Source: Deltaproteobacteria bacterium (lineage in GTDB: Bacteria > UBA10199 > JACPAL01 > JAHFST01). From it: DNA of 64,000 nt. The stretch spans positions 62,001-126,000 of the forward strand of contig JAHFST010000008.1 of the NCBI GenBank assembly GCA_023265625.1, given 5' to 3'. The notes under the pieces are model-generated. The model was not told the DNA's origin and made no database searches. It saw only the letters and a program-made list of their open reading frames with translations. A program made the position numbers and the translations under genes. This document shows positions 33,956-43,005 of the stretch, one piece after another. The stretch's first letter is position 1. Every line of letters starts with the position of its first letter.

Positions 33956-34608
33956 TCACTTCACCCTTGCTGACCCAATTTCCCGAAATTATGCATCGCT
34001 TTGGCGATAAAAACGACGAGGCCCCTTTGGAACCGTTGGTGAGTATGCACCAGGTGCATGGGGTTCATCTCCATTCCGTGCAAGACAGCAAAAGCCAGGA
34101 AGTGGAGGGATGTGATGCCCTGCTCTCAAGTTGCCGTGATGTTTCTTTGGCGGTGAAAACAGCCGACTGCGTCCCGTTGCTCTTTTTCGATCCCGTCAAA
34201 AAAACCGTGGCGGCGGTCCATGCCGGTTGGCGCGGGACCGTCAAAGGGATGGCGAATAAGACCGTGCAGATGATGAAACAAAAGGGGAGCCTCCCGGCGG
34301 ATATCCGAGTCGCCATTGGCCCGTGCATCCGCGATTGTTGTTTTGAAGTTCACCATGATGTGGCCAACCCCTTGCAAAAGCAGATGCTCCGCTGGCGCGA
34401 AGTCCTGATCCCGCACGCGACAGACAAAAAGAAGTGGATCCTCGATTTACAAGAATGCAACCGCCTCCAACTCACGGAGGAGGGGATTATCCCGGAACAC
34501 ATTGACGTCATCCCCCTTTGCACCTCCTGCCGCGACGACCTGTTTCACTCGGTCCGACGGGATGGGGATAAGGCGGGGAGGATGATGAGTTTTATTCGGT
34601 TGTTGTGA
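33952..34608 (+). CDS. pgeF: Purine nucleoside phosphorylase / peptidoglycan editing factor PgeF (YfiH family)
   Basis: This 218-residue protein is of the laccase-domain YfiH family. The metal or substrate ligands are in HQVHG (about 28-32), TADCVPLLFFD and VHAGWRGTVKGM. IGPCIRDCCFEV is also conserved. Family members have been assigned purine nucleoside phosphorylase/adenosine deaminase activity and a role in correcting misincorporation of amino acids in peptidoglycan precursors. It is about 20 residues shorter than usual at the N-terminus. It follows the rluD-type gene with ATGA overlap. Confidence 0.9.
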   Translation: MITSPLLTQFPEIMHRFGDKNDEAPLEPLVSMHQVHGVHLHSVQDSKSQEVEGCDALLSSCRDVSLAVKTADCVPLLFFDPVKKTVAAVHAGWRGTVKGMANKTVQMMKQKGSLPADIRVAIGPCIRDCCFEVHHDVANPLQKQMLRWREVLIPHATDKKKWILDLQECNRLQLTEEGIIPEHIDVIPLCTSCRDDLFHSVRRDGDKAGRMMSFIRLL

Positions 34609-34686
34609 CAAGTGCCCCCTTTCTTTTTTAGGGGTATTTCGATATATTGTCTTTTACAGAAGGGTGGAGTATGGAACGCATGAAAT

Positions 34687-34935
34687 ATGCTGAAAACTAC
34701 CCGGTATTTCAAATTTATGAAAGTGCGCTCCGATAGGGTTGGTATTAAGGAAGAATGGATTGCTGATGTTATGAGTAATCCTGTAAAAAAGGAAATTCAG
34801 CCGGATGGCAGAATCAGGCTTTGGGCGAAAATAAAGGAAGCGGGGGACAAATACCTACGGGTTATTTTGTTGGATGATAATGAGACAGTACACAACGTTT
34901 TTTTTGATCGTACGTTCAAGGAGATTGATTCATGA
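34687..34935 (+). CDS. Small DUF4258-like protein, possible toxin of a DUF4258/DUF2283 pair
   Basis: The 82-residue protein reads YFKFMKVRSDRVGIKEEWI, then QPDGRIRLWAKIKEAGDKYLRVILLDDNETVHNVFFDR. I associate this with small single-domain proteins that are encoded next to DUF2283 genes and have a BrnT/RelE-like look. It overlaps the downstream DUF2283 gene by 4 bp. It may be the effector half of an uncharacterised toxin-antitoxin module. The family name is from memory of the pair and not from a search. A GGTGGAG lies about 15-20 nt upstream. Confidence 0.6.
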   Translation: MLKTTRYFKFMKVRSDRVGIKEEWIADVMSNPVKKEIQPDGRIRLWAKIKEAGDKYLRVILLDDNETVHNVFFDRTFKEIDS

Positions 34936-35153
34936 AATTAAAATATTTTCCTGATACAGATACACTGCACGTTATTCTGACGAATAATACTGTTGTTGAA
35001 ACCAGGGATTTGAATGAGAATATTCTTATTGATTTAGATCATGAGGGTAAGGTTGTAAGTATGACCATCGAACATGCTCAGCAACAGAATGATAGTCTCG
35101 ATGTTTCCTATCAGACAGTTTCTACCTCGTCAGCCGGGCACCATTTTTCTTAA
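34932..35153 (+). CDS. DUF2283-type small protein, probable partner of the upstream gene
   Basis: This 73-residue protein has the DUF2283 pattern KLKYFPDTDTLHVIL, VETRDLNENILIDLDHEGKVVSMTIEHA. Such proteins are often encoded next to small toxin-like genes. The ATG overlaps the end of the upstream 82-codon gene (ATGA), so the two are made together. The C-terminal 20 residues are serine/threonine-rich and probably disordered. Confidence 0.75.
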   Translation: MKLKYFPDTDTLHVILTNNTVVETRDLNENILIDLDHEGKVVSMTIEHAQQQNDSLDVSYQTVSTSSAGHHFS

Positions 35154-35183
35154 CTCGATGAGTTATATTAAAATCGTCTGATC

Positions 35184-35212
35184 TTTACTTTCCTACTACC
35201 CTTTGCTAGTTC
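35184..35212 (+). promoter_or_regulatory. Putative promoter of mutS, 6 nt from its ATG
   Basis: TTTACT (35184-35189), a 17-nt spacer and TAGTTC (35207-35212) precede the mutS ATG (35219) by exactly 6 nt. No Shine-Dalgarno sequence is visible. The -10 match is weak, but the spacing equals that at phd, surE and the SurA-like gene. Confidence 0.35.
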
Positions 35213-35218
35213 GAATCC

Positions 35219-37645
35219 ATGTCCGAAGATTCCACAGCCTCTCTCACCCCCATGGTTCGGCAATACCTTGAGATCAAAGAAAAAAATCGCGACTCCATTC
35301 TTTTTTATCGTATTGGGGATTTTTATGAGATGTTTTTTGAGGATGCGGTGGTGGCCTCAAAAGCCTTGAATATTACGCTCACCTCTCGGAATAAAAATGA
35401 CCCCAATCCCGTTCCGCTGTGCGGGATTCCGCATCATTCGGTGCAGCCCTATATCGCAAAATTGGTCGCCAAGGGGTACCGGGTGGCCATCTGTGATCAA
35501 GTCGAGGATCCCAAGACGGCCAAGGGGGTGGTCAAGCGGGAGGTGACGCGCGTGGTGACCCCCGGGTTGGTGACGGACGAGGCCAGCCTTTCGAAAAATC
35601 CCAATTACTTGGCCGTCGTGGTGCCCGGGAAAAAAACGTGGGGACTGGCCTTTTTGGAGATTACCACCGGAGAGTTTAAGCTGATTGAGTTGCCGGAGTT
35701 GGAGTTGCTCGAGGAGTTGAGTCGCCTGCAGCCCCGTGAGTTGATTGTGCCGGAGAGTGCCAAAGGGAGCATCGTTGGTGAGATGGTCATGACGACCTTG
35801 CCGGATTGGATCTTTGAACCCACGAATACCCGGCGCTGGTTGCTCGAGCAGTTTCAAGTGTCAACCCTCACCGGTTTTGATGTGGAAGAGTGCGAACAGG
35901 GGATGTGCGCCGCCGGGGCGGTTCTGTACTATGTTCGGGAGACGCAAAAAGTGGGTCGACTCCCTCATGTGGTGGCGTTGAAGCGTTATGAACGCCATGG
36001 TCATATGATTCTCGGGGCTGAAACCAGCCGGCATCTTGATTTAGCGGGTCTCCTGCAAACCCTCGATCGCACCGAGACCGCGATGGGGTTGCGCAAGCTG
36101 CGTCAATGGTTGCATTTTCCCCTGCTTCTGAAGCCGTTGATTGAAGAACGCCATGAGGCCATTGAGGCGTGGTTGCAACAAGCCGAGCGGCGCCAGAAGA
36201 TACGGGAACAACTCAAGGCCATTCAGGATTTAGAGCGACTCAGCAGCCGGCTCTCCCTCAAGACCGCCAATGCCCGCGATTTGGTGGCCCTGGCCCAGTC
36301 TTTGGAGCCCCTAGAACCTATGGGACTTGATATCCAAACGGTCCCAGGCGCGCTCGTTTCACAGTTGGCCAAGGAGTGGAATGCCTTAAGCATAGTACGC
36401 CATCGCATTGCCGCTGTCTTGAACGACGATCCTCCGCCCTCGATTCGCGAGGGGGGCATGATCCGCGACGGGGTGCATCCCGAATTGGATGAGTTACGCC
36501 ATATCCGTTCTAATTCTAAGGGATGCCTAGCGGCAATCGAGGAACGAGAACGAAAGCGGACCGGGATCAATTCTCTCAAGATAAAATTTAATCAAGTATT
36601 TGGTTATTTTTTGGAAGTGACCACGTCGCAATTGGAAAAAGTGCCGGATGATTTTATCCGCAAGCAGACCTTGAGCAATGCCGAACGTTACATCACCCCG
36701 GAGTTAAAAAGCTTGGAGGACAAGGTGCTGGGGGCCGAAGAACGGCTCAAGGCCTTGGAGTACGAACTCTTTACCGCCCTGCGAGATGAGATGGCCTTGG
36801 CGGTCCCCGAGATACAGGCGCAGGCGGAACGCTTGGCTGTGTTGGATGCCTTGATTTCCTTGGCCGAAGTGGCGGAGGCCCACCGGTATGTCCGGCCAGT
36901 CATCTTGGAGACAAATAGTTTGTCCATTCAGGGAGGCCGGCATCCCATGGTGGAGCAGGGCCTAGCGGCCGGCTCCTTTGTGCCCAACGACCTGGAGTTG
37001 GATGGTTCTGAACAGAAAATTTTGCTGATCACCGGTCCTAACATGGCCGGCAAATCGACCATCATGCGCCAAACGGGCCTGATTGTCCTGATGGCGCAGA
37101 TGGGAAGCTTCGTGCCCGCCAGATCCGCCTCGATTGGCTTGGTGGACCGGATCTTCACGCGCGTGGGTGCGGATGATCGGCTCGCCCGGGGTGAGAGCAC
37201 TTTTATGGTCGAGATGAGTGAGACCGCGAGGATTTTGCATTATGCCACGAATCGCAGCCTGATTATATTGGACGAGATTGGGCGGGGCACCTCTACCTTT
37301 GACGGTATTTCCATCGCCTGGTCGGTGGCGGAATATATTTACGATCAGATCGGGGCGCGCACCCTCTTTGCCACTCATTATCATGAGCTGGCGGCCTTGT
37401 CGGTGGCGCGGCCCGGGATTCACAACGTGAATGTGTCGGTCAAGGATGAGGGCGGAGCGATTACCTTTTTGTATCGCCTGGCACCCGGGAGCGCCAGTCA
37501 CAGCTATGGGATCCATGTCGCCCAGCTTGCAGGTTTGCCTGCGATGGTCATTTTACGCGCCCAACAATTGTTGAAAACACTGGAGAAGAGAAAAAAGTCA
37601 GTGTCAGGAGAGTCAGATAATGAGTCGCAAGGGACGCTTTTTTAG
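35219..37645 (+). CDS. mutS: DNA mismatch repair protein MutS
   Basis: MutS recognises mismatches and starts repair. The N-terminal mismatch-binding motif with the intercalating Phe and Glu is FYE at 35-37 (in RIGDFYEMFF). The clamp and lever regions follow. The ATPase domain has Walker A ITGPNMAGKSTIMRQ (around residue 605) and Walker B LIILDEIGRGTSTFDG, with signature FATHYHELAAL. Its 808-residue length is shorter than E. coli MutS at the C-terminus. mutL is not in the window. The last 26 bp overlap the amidase gene. Confidence 0.97.
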   Translation: MSEDSTASLTPMVRQYLEIKEKNRDSILFYRIGDFYEMFFEDAVVASKALNITLTSRNKNDPNPVPLCGIPHHSVQPYIAKLVAKGYRVAICDQVEDPKTAKGVVKREVTRVVTPGLVTDEASLSKNPNYLAVVVPGKKTWGLAFLEITTGEFKLIELPELELLEELSRLQPRELIVPESAKGSIVGEMVMTTLPDWIFEPTNTRRWLLEQFQVSTLTGFDVEECEQGMCAAGAVLYYVRETQKVGRLPHVVALKRYERHGHMILGAETSRHLDLAGLLQTLDRTETAMGLRKLRQWLHFPLLLKPLIEERHEAIEAWLQQAERRQKIREQLKAIQDLERLSSRLSLKTANARDLVALAQSLEPLEPMGLDIQTVPGALVSQLAKEWNALSIVRHRIAAVLNDDPPPSIREGGMIRDGVHPELDELRHIRSNSKGCLAAIEERERKRTGINSLKIKFNQVFGYFLEVTTSQLEKVPDDFIRKQTLSNAERYITPELKSLEDKVLGAEERLKALEYELFTALRDEMALAVPEIQAQAERLAVLDALISLAEVAEAHRYVRPVILETNSLSIQGGRHPMVEQGLAAGSFVPNDLELDGSEQKILLITGPNMAGKSTIMRQTGLIVLMAQMGSFVPARSASIGLVDRIFTRVGADDRLARGESTFMVEMSETARILHYATNRSLIILDEIGRGTSTFDGISIAWSVAEYIYDQIGARTLFATHYHELAALSVARPGIHNVNVSVKDEGGAITFLYRLAPGSASHSYGIHVAQLAGLPAMVILRAQQLLKTLEKRKKSVSGESDNESQGTLF

Positions 37646-38396
37646 CAGCCTAGTTATTTTTTTATCAGCACTCACTACCGTTCAAGCGCAAGAGGCTTCA
37701 GGCCCTGCGACCGATGCGAAGGTCATCATTATTGATCCGGGGCATGGCGGCAAGGATCCCGGTACCCTCACCAAACGCACCAAGGAAAAAGACATCACCC
37801 TAGCCATGGCCAAAAGATTGGGGAGTGCCATCCAACAACGTATTCCGAGCAAAATTCTTTATACGCGCACCAAGGATCAATTCATTTCCCTCGCCGAGCG
37901 CAACCGGATCGCGAATCGCAATTCATGCGATTTTTTTGTCTCGGTCCATGTGAATTCCTCCCCAAGTAAGGAAGCCAAAGGGTTGGAAGTCTATTACCTC
38001 AACAATGCGACGGACCGGGCGGCCTCCAAGTTGGCGGCCCGTGAGAATCAGGGGGCCCCCAAAGCGATGAAGGATGTGCAGGCCATTTTGTCTGGTTTGT
38101 TACAAAATGATGTGACGGATGATTCCGCCCAGGCGGCCGGTTATGTGCGTAAAAGTTTGGTGCAGCAGGTTGGAAAGGTTTTTTCGGTGGCGCCGATCCG
38201 GGTCAAGACGGCGCTTTTTTATGTCTTAGTGGGGGCAAAATGTCCTAGTCTCTTGGTGGAAACCGGGTTTATTACTAACCCCAAGGAAGAACAACGGCTG
38301 CGCTCAACGAGCTATCAAAAGGCCTTAGCCCAAGCGGTTGCCAACGGCATGAAGGCCTATTTTGACAGTTTGGCACACCCCCGGAGTGATTTATGA
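37620..38396 (+). CDS. N-acetylmuramoyl-L-alanine amidase (AmiC/Amidase_3 type)
   Basis: This 258-residue periplasmic hydrolase has a signal peptide (residues 1-23, ending TVQAQ). The zinc Amidase_3 domain shows IIIDPGHGGKDPGT (His ligand), DFFVSVHVNSSPS and SLLVETGFITNPKEEQRL (Glu). A blocking helix region like that of AmiB/C may lie at about 140-180. It cuts the stem peptide from MurNAc, and the M23 lipoprotein at 23185 could be its activator. The N-terminal AMIN domain of AmiC is absent. It overlaps mutS and glnD. Confidence 0.92.
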   Translation: MSRKGRFFSSLVIFLSALTTVQAQEASGPATDAKVIIIDPGHGGKDPGTLTKRTKEKDITLAMAKRLGSAIQQRIPSKILYTRTKDQFISLAERNRIANRNSCDFFVSVHVNSSPSKEAKGLEVYYLNNATDRAASKLAARENQGAPKAMKDVQAILSGLLQNDVTDDSAQAAGYVRKSLVQQVGKVFSVAPIRVKTALFYVLVGAKCPSLLVETGFITNPKEEQRLRSTSYQKALAQAVANGMKAYFDSLAHPRSDL

Positions 38397-41074
38397 CAGA
38401 GCACCAGAATCCCAATGTTTGGCAGTTACCCCCATTGGTTCTAGAGGCAAGCGACATTACCACGGCCGTCAAGAGTTACGTCCAAGAGATACAACAACAT
38501 TGTGGAGAACTGGGTCTATCGGATGCCCATCCTTCCGAGGTCATTTTATTTCGGACCGCCGCCATGGATTACTTGATGACCCAGCTCTATGCCCATGCCG
38601 ACAAAATCTCACGTGAACAGGAAGGAAGACATGTCAATTGCTGCCTGGTGAGTCAGGGGGGGTACGGCCGGCGTGAGCTTTGTCTCTACTCCGATCTTGA
38701 CCTGCTCTTTTTATATGAAGGCAAGGCTCATGGTTTCATCAAAGTGTTGACGGAAACGATCTTGCGCCCCCTGTGGGATTCGGGATTGGAAATCGGTTTT
38801 GCCACGCGGACGGTGCGCGACTGCCGCCAAATGATGGAAGACGACCTGACTATTTTTACGTCACTGCTCGATGCCAGATGGCTGGCCGGTTCCGAGTCCC
38901 TGTTTGATGAATTTTGCAAAATGTACCAGCGGTATGTGGTTTCGGAAAAAAACCAGCAGAAATTCGTTAAATTGAAGATGGAGGAAAACAACGAACGGGA
39001 GCGGCGCTATGCAGACCCTGTTTATTTGTTAGAACCCCAAATCAAAGAGGGAAAAGGTGGATTACGCGATTATCATACCCTGCATTGGTTGTCGCGCATG
39101 AGTCACGGGGTGCAGCACCCAAAAGATCTGGTGCGCAAGGGCGTGCTCCGCGATGTGGAGTTTGAGGAATTATGGGAGGGAATTAACTTTCTTTGGCGCA
39201 TTCGCAACGAGTTGCACCGCTTCTCGGAACGCAAGAACGACTGGTTGACCTTTGAATATCAGGACCGAATCGCCCAGCGGCTGGGTTTTCATAATACCGA
39301 TCACTTCCTCGGCGTGGAACTTTTCATGCAAAAGTATCATCAGCACACGGCCAGTATTGATCAAATTTGCGGCGTGATCATCCGGCAGATCTCACCCATT
39401 CGGCCTAAATTGTTTCCTCCGCCGCAACCTGTGGATTACGACGCAAATGCCATGGTGGTTGGGACTAAATTGACCATCAAGAATTCCGATGTTTTTGAAA
39501 AAAATCCCCTGTATCTCTTGCAGATCTTCGAGAGCGAACGGCGGTCCGGATTGGAGCTGGATCACTTTACCTTGGATAAGATTCGGGAAAATCTGCATCG
39601 GATTGATGATTCGTTTCGTTCTGACCCAGCCAGCGGCGCCCTGTTTCGAAAAATCTTATCGGAACCCAAAGGATTGAACCCACTGCTCACTCACATGCAT
39701 GAAACACGGGTCCTGGGGACTTTTTTACCGGAATTCGCCAAACTCTTGTTTCGAGTCCAGCATGACATTTATCATGTTTATACGGTGGATATCCATTCCC
39801 TCTATGCGGTGGGGGAAATGGAGCGGTTGGCCGTCGGAGAGGCGACAAAGCAGTATCCGACGCCATCCCTGGCTATCAAGGATGTTCGTGATTTTAGCGT
39901 GTTGTCCTTTGCCATTCTCTATCACGATATTGGCAAGGGGGAGGGGAGCGGGCATGTTGTGAAAGGGGCCCCACTGATTCGCCGAGCCGCTGAGCGCTTG
40001 GGCTATAGCCGCGAAGAGGTCGAGTTGCTGGAGTTTCTAGAACTCAGCCATCTCATCATGACCCATTTGGCCTTTCGCCGCGACCTGGAGGAACAAAATT
40101 TGGCCATTCAGTTTGCCCGTTCCATGCAGACAACGGAGCGTTTGACACTGCTTTATTTACTGACATTTTGTGACGTCAAAGGGGTCAGCCCCGAGGCGAT
40201 GACGGATTGGAAGGCCTCCCTGCTGGAGTATTTATACCTAAGAACCCGAGAGGTCTTATTGAAGGGGGCCTTTGCGCCGGAGCGGGCCTCGACCTTAATT
40301 CCGCTGATTAAGACGGAGGTTTTGCAACTTACGGGTTCTGAGGTGGAACGGGAGAAATGCGAGGTGTTTCTCAATATGATGGCGGCCCGTTATTTATTAT
40401 CGACCCCGCCCCATGTGATCTATCGTCACCTCCAACTCTGGAAAAAATTTGAGCAGGATCCCATCGCCATTGAACGGCGATTCCTGGAAAAAGAGCGACT
40501 GACGGAATTGACGCTCTTGACCTTAAACCATCCAGCCCTGTTTTCTAAGGTCACTTGCGTCTTGGCCGCCCACCGGATCAATATCTTGAATGCGGAAATT
40601 GCCATATCCAGCGCCGGTCACGCCTTGCTGACGTTTTCAGTGACCGATGCCGAGGGGAAGCCTATGGATGATGAACCTCGTTGGGTGCGGTTTGATCAAG
40701 ATCTGCGAGAAATTTTGCAGGGGAAAATCCCCCTGCGTCGATTTGTGGAGGAGAATTTCGCCCCGAGTTTTTTGCAAAAGAAAGTGGCGCGCCGCCTGCC
40801 CGCGAGGATTGAGGTCGACAACGATGTTTCGGCTTATTACACGGTCATTGATATCTATGCCCATGATCGTGTTGGGCTCCTTTATCAAATCACCTCGACA
40901 CTGGAGGCCTTGGGGCTCTATGTGGATGTTTCCAAAATTTCCACGAAGGTCGATCAAATTTCCGACGTGTTTTATGTCCGGGATATCTTTGGCCATAAGA
41001 TCACCTCCAAGGAAAAGCTGGCCCATATTTCCCAAACCTTGATGAAGTCGATTGATGAGGGGGAGGGGGTATGA
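38393..41074 (+). CDS. glnD: PII uridylyltransferase / uridylyl-removing enzyme
   Basis: GlnD senses glutamine and modifies PII signal proteins. The 893-residue protein has the nucleotidyltransferase motif GGYGRREL (89-96) with DLD at 101-103, then the GlnE-linked helical region. An HD domain follows (SFAILYHDIGKGEGSGH), and two C-terminal ACT domains (VTCVLAAHRINILNAEI; YAHDRVGLLYQITSTLEALGLYVD). All catalytic motifs are intact. No glnB or glnK is in the window. Confidence 0.96.
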   Translation: MTEHQNPNVWQLPPLVLEASDITTAVKSYVQEIQQHCGELGLSDAHPSEVILFRTAAMDYLMTQLYAHADKISREQEGRHVNCCLVSQGGYGRRELCLYSDLDLLFLYEGKAHGFIKVLTETILRPLWDSGLEIGFATRTVRDCRQMMEDDLTIFTSLLDARWLAGSESLFDEFCKMYQRYVVSEKNQQKFVKLKMEENNERERRYADPVYLLEPQIKEGKGGLRDYHTLHWLSRMSHGVQHPKDLVRKGVLRDVEFEELWEGINFLWRIRNELHRFSERKNDWLTFEYQDRIAQRLGFHNTDHFLGVELFMQKYHQHTASIDQICGVIIRQISPIRPKLFPPPQPVDYDANAMVVGTKLTIKNSDVFEKNPLYLLQIFESERRSGLELDHFTLDKIRENLHRIDDSFRSDPASGALFRKILSEPKGLNPLLTHMHETRVLGTFLPEFAKLLFRVQHDIYHVYTVDIHSLYAVGEMERLAVGEATKQYPTPSLAIKDVRDFSVLSFAILYHDIGKGEGSGHVVKGAPLIRRAAERLGYSREEVELLEFLELSHLIMTHLAFRRDLEEQNLAIQFARSMQTTERLTLLYLLTFCDVKGVSPEAMTDWKASLLEYLYLRTREVLLKGAFAPERASTLIPLIKTEVLQLTGSEVEREKCEVFLNMMAARYLLSTPPHVIYRHLQLWKKFEQDPIAIERRFLEKERLTELTLLTLNHPALFSKVTCVLAAHRINILNAEIAISSAGHALLTFSVTDAEGKPMDDEPRWVRFDQDLREILQGKIPLRRFVEENFAPSFLQKKVARRLPARIEVDNDVSAYYTVIDIYAHDRVGLLYQITSTLEALGLYVDVSKISTKVDQISDVFYVRDIFGHKITSKEKLAHISQTLMKSIDEGEGV

Positions 41075-41292
41075 TGAAACTTTTTTTAGCGATCCTCAGC
41101 CTAGGTGTGGGGCTCATGCTGTGGCTCAGAATTCGCGAACAAAGATATCTTAAAAAGAGCAGCAAAGAGGCCCTTTCCAAAGGAATGATGCAGGAAATTG
41201 AACAGGAACGCGAAACGAATGGCGCCAAACGGCGGCTTTTTTTGGAGGCCATGGACAAGGCCGGCGGGAGGCCTCCTGCAGATGGGGGTTGA
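41071..41292 (+). CDS. Small single-pass membrane protein of unknown function
   Basis: The 73-residue product has one N-terminal membrane segment (MKLFLAILSLGVGLMLWL). A basic/acidic cytoplasmic or periplasmic helix follows (LSKGMMQEIEQERETNGAKR). Its ATG overlaps the glnD stop (ATGA), the type of junction used by real genes in this genome, which supports it being translated. I recognise no family. Confidence 0.5.
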   Translation: MMKLFLAILSLGVGLMLWLRIREQRYLKKSSKEALSKGMMQEIEQERETNGAKRRLFLEAMDKAGGRPPADGG

Positions 41293-41330
41293 AACCATAA
41301 TCGTTTCCGGCATATAGGACTTAGGACGAC

Positions 41331-41681
41331 ATGACTTCGAAGAAGATTAAGATTTGCCTGGCCGATAATTGTAACAATGCCCAAACAACCGGGGGTTATT
41401 GTCGTTTGCATTATCTTAAGAATTGGAAGGACATCAAAGAAGAACAACAGCGCAAGGCAGCTGACCGGTTGAATAAGTATGTGGATGGGATCTGCAAGAA
41501 AAATCCGGACGATTTCATGTCCGTCGTGAAGAAAAACATCAAGGATGAACGCGGTTTGGAAACGACCGTGGACAATCTTTACCCCGAAGATGAAATGACC
41601 GCGGCCTTCAGTGACCTCGAGCAGGATGAGGCGTCACTCGACAAGATTTTGAGTCAAATTCGTATCCATGACAAATTCTAA
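41331..41681 (+). CDS. Small putative zinc-binding protein upstream of miaB
   Basis: This 116-residue hypothetical protein has an N-terminal cluster CLADNC-x9-C-x2-H (Cys9, Cys14, Cys24, His27). That could bind one zinc, as in the short CxxxxC...CxxH modules of several small proteins. The rest is helical and acidic. It overlaps miaB by 14 bp and has an AGGA Shine-Dalgarno. The overlap suggests a role linked to miaB or translation, but I do not know its function. Confidence 0.65.
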   Translation: MTSKKIKICLADNCNNAQTTGGYCRLHYLKNWKDIKEEQQRKAADRLNKYVDGICKKNPDDFMSVVKKNIKDERGLETTVDNLYPEDEMTAAFSDLEQDEASLDKILSQIRIHDKF

Positions 41682-43005
41682 AGACAATCCGCCCAAGGTT
41701 TATTTTCAGACCTTTGGATGCCAGATGAATGAGCATGATTCTGAGATTATGCTCGGTTTGATGCGCACCCATGGTTATCAGCAGACCGCTTCTTCCAAAG
41801 ACGCCGATTTAGTGGTGATCAACACCTGCAGTATTCGGCAAAAATCCTATCAAAAAGCGGTCTCTGCGATTGGGCGACTGAAGGAGAGGCAGGGGGTGAA
41901 GTTGGCGGTGACGGGTTGCGTGGTCTCCCATGAGGGAGAACATCTTTTAAAAAGATTTCCCTTTATTGATTTTGTCCTGGGGCCTGATCATGTGCAAAAG
42001 TTGCCGCAACTGATGGAGGACAACGGCGTAGGGGTTCAAAATTTTGAACCCCTACAGGACAGCTTTCACGATCTCTCCGATTACGAATTCCCGACCGTCA
42101 TTGATCCCATCGCCCTGGGAAAAAATCACCGCAAAGTAAGCGCCTACGTTACCATCATGAAGGGGTGTGACAATGTCTGTTCGTTTTGCATTGTGCCCCA
42201 GGTGAGGGGGGGCGAGGTGTATCGTCCGATGGGTGACATTATTCGGGAGATTCAGCTGTTAGAAAAAGAGGGGATCCAGGAGGTGGTGTTACTGGGACAA
42301 AATGTCAATTCTTATGGCAAAGGTGGTAAGGTTGATTTTACCCAATTACTCCGTCTGATCACTCAAGAGACGGGGATGGCCCGCATTCGTTATACCAGCC
42401 CTCACCCCAAGGATTTATCGTCCGATCTGATTCAGGAGTATGGCCGTAATCCCAGATTGTGCCCTCATATCCATCTTCCCGTCCAATCCGGTTCCAATCA
42501 AATCTTGAAAAAGATGCGGCGGTCCTATTCGCGGGAAGTCTATTTACGCAAGGTTGAAAGGCTTCGTCAGGTGCGACCTGATATTGCGATCACCACGGAT
42601 ATTATTGTCGGTTTTCCCGGGGAAACGGAGTCCGATTTTCAAGACACCTTAAACTTGGTTGCGGAGGCGGATTTTGACGCCAGTTATTCTTTTTCTTTTT
42701 CTCCCCGGCCCGGAACCGAGGCCGCCTCCTGGGCCGATGATATTCCAAGGGACTTAAAAAGGGAGCGACTCTCCCGGCTTCAGCTTCATCAGGAGGAAAT
42801 ATCCCACAAAAAGAACGCCCAATTGATTGGGAAATCCTATGAGGTCTTAATCGAGGAAGAGACCGATCGGCCCGGTCAACTGACAGGCAAGACCCCTCAT
42901 GGTAAGATTGTAAATTTCGATGGTGATCGGACATTCATTGGTGCTAGAATGCCCGTAAGGATCTGCCACGCATCGGCTTACTCGTTACGAGGTGAACTAT
43001 GTTGA
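41668..43005 (+). CDS. miaB: tRNA-2-methylthio-N6-dimethylallyladenosine synthase
   Basis: MiaB adds a methylthio group to i6A37 of tRNAs using two Fe-S clusters. The N-terminal cysteines are in YFQTFGCQMNEHDSE, VINTCSIRQKS and AVTGCVVS. The radical-SAM motif is MKGCDNVCSFCIVPQVRGG, and a TRAM domain closes the protein. Residues 121-130 ([10 protein letters not shown]) in the linker before the radical-SAM domain are encoded by a 28-bp perfect palindrome. The frame is kept and the catalytic cysteines are unaffected. The 445-residue length is normal. It overlaps both neighbours. Confidence 0.95.
   Translation: MTNSKDNPPKVYFQTFGCQMNEHDSEIMLGLMRTHGYQQTASSKDADLVVINTCSIRQKSYQKAVSAIGRLKERQGVKLAVTGCVVSHEGEHLLKRFPFIDFVLGPDHVQKLPQLMEDNGVGVQNFEPLQDSFHDLSDYEFPTVIDPIALGKNHRKVSAYVTIMKGCDNVCSFCIVPQVRGGEVYRPMGDIIREIQLLEKEGIQEVVLLGQNVNSYGKGGKVDFTQLLRLITQETGMARIRYTSPHPKDLSSDLIQEYGRNPRLCPHIHLPVQSGSNQILKKMRRSYSREVYLRKVERLRQVRPDIAITTDIIVGFPGETESDFQDTLNLVAEADFDASYSFSFSPRPGTEAASWADDIPRDLKRERLSRLQLHQEEISHKKNAQLIGKSYEVLIEEETDRPGQLTGKTPHGKIVNFDGDRTFIGARMPVRICHASAYSLRGELC
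42028..42055. repeat. 28-bp perfect palindrome inside miaB
   Basis: GTAGGGGTTCAAAA is followed directly by its exact reverse complement. The same 28 bases occur at 47370-47397. In both places GGC precedes the element. The ends GTAGGGG/CCCCTAC are shared with the pheS hairpin. Here it is read in frame as part of the linker between the UPF0004 and radical-SAM domains. Confidence 0.95.

Noticed and set aside
34612-34640. Possible terminator CCCCT...AGGGG after pgeF
   Set aside because: The stem is only 5 bp with a T-rich 9-nt loop and no T-run after it.
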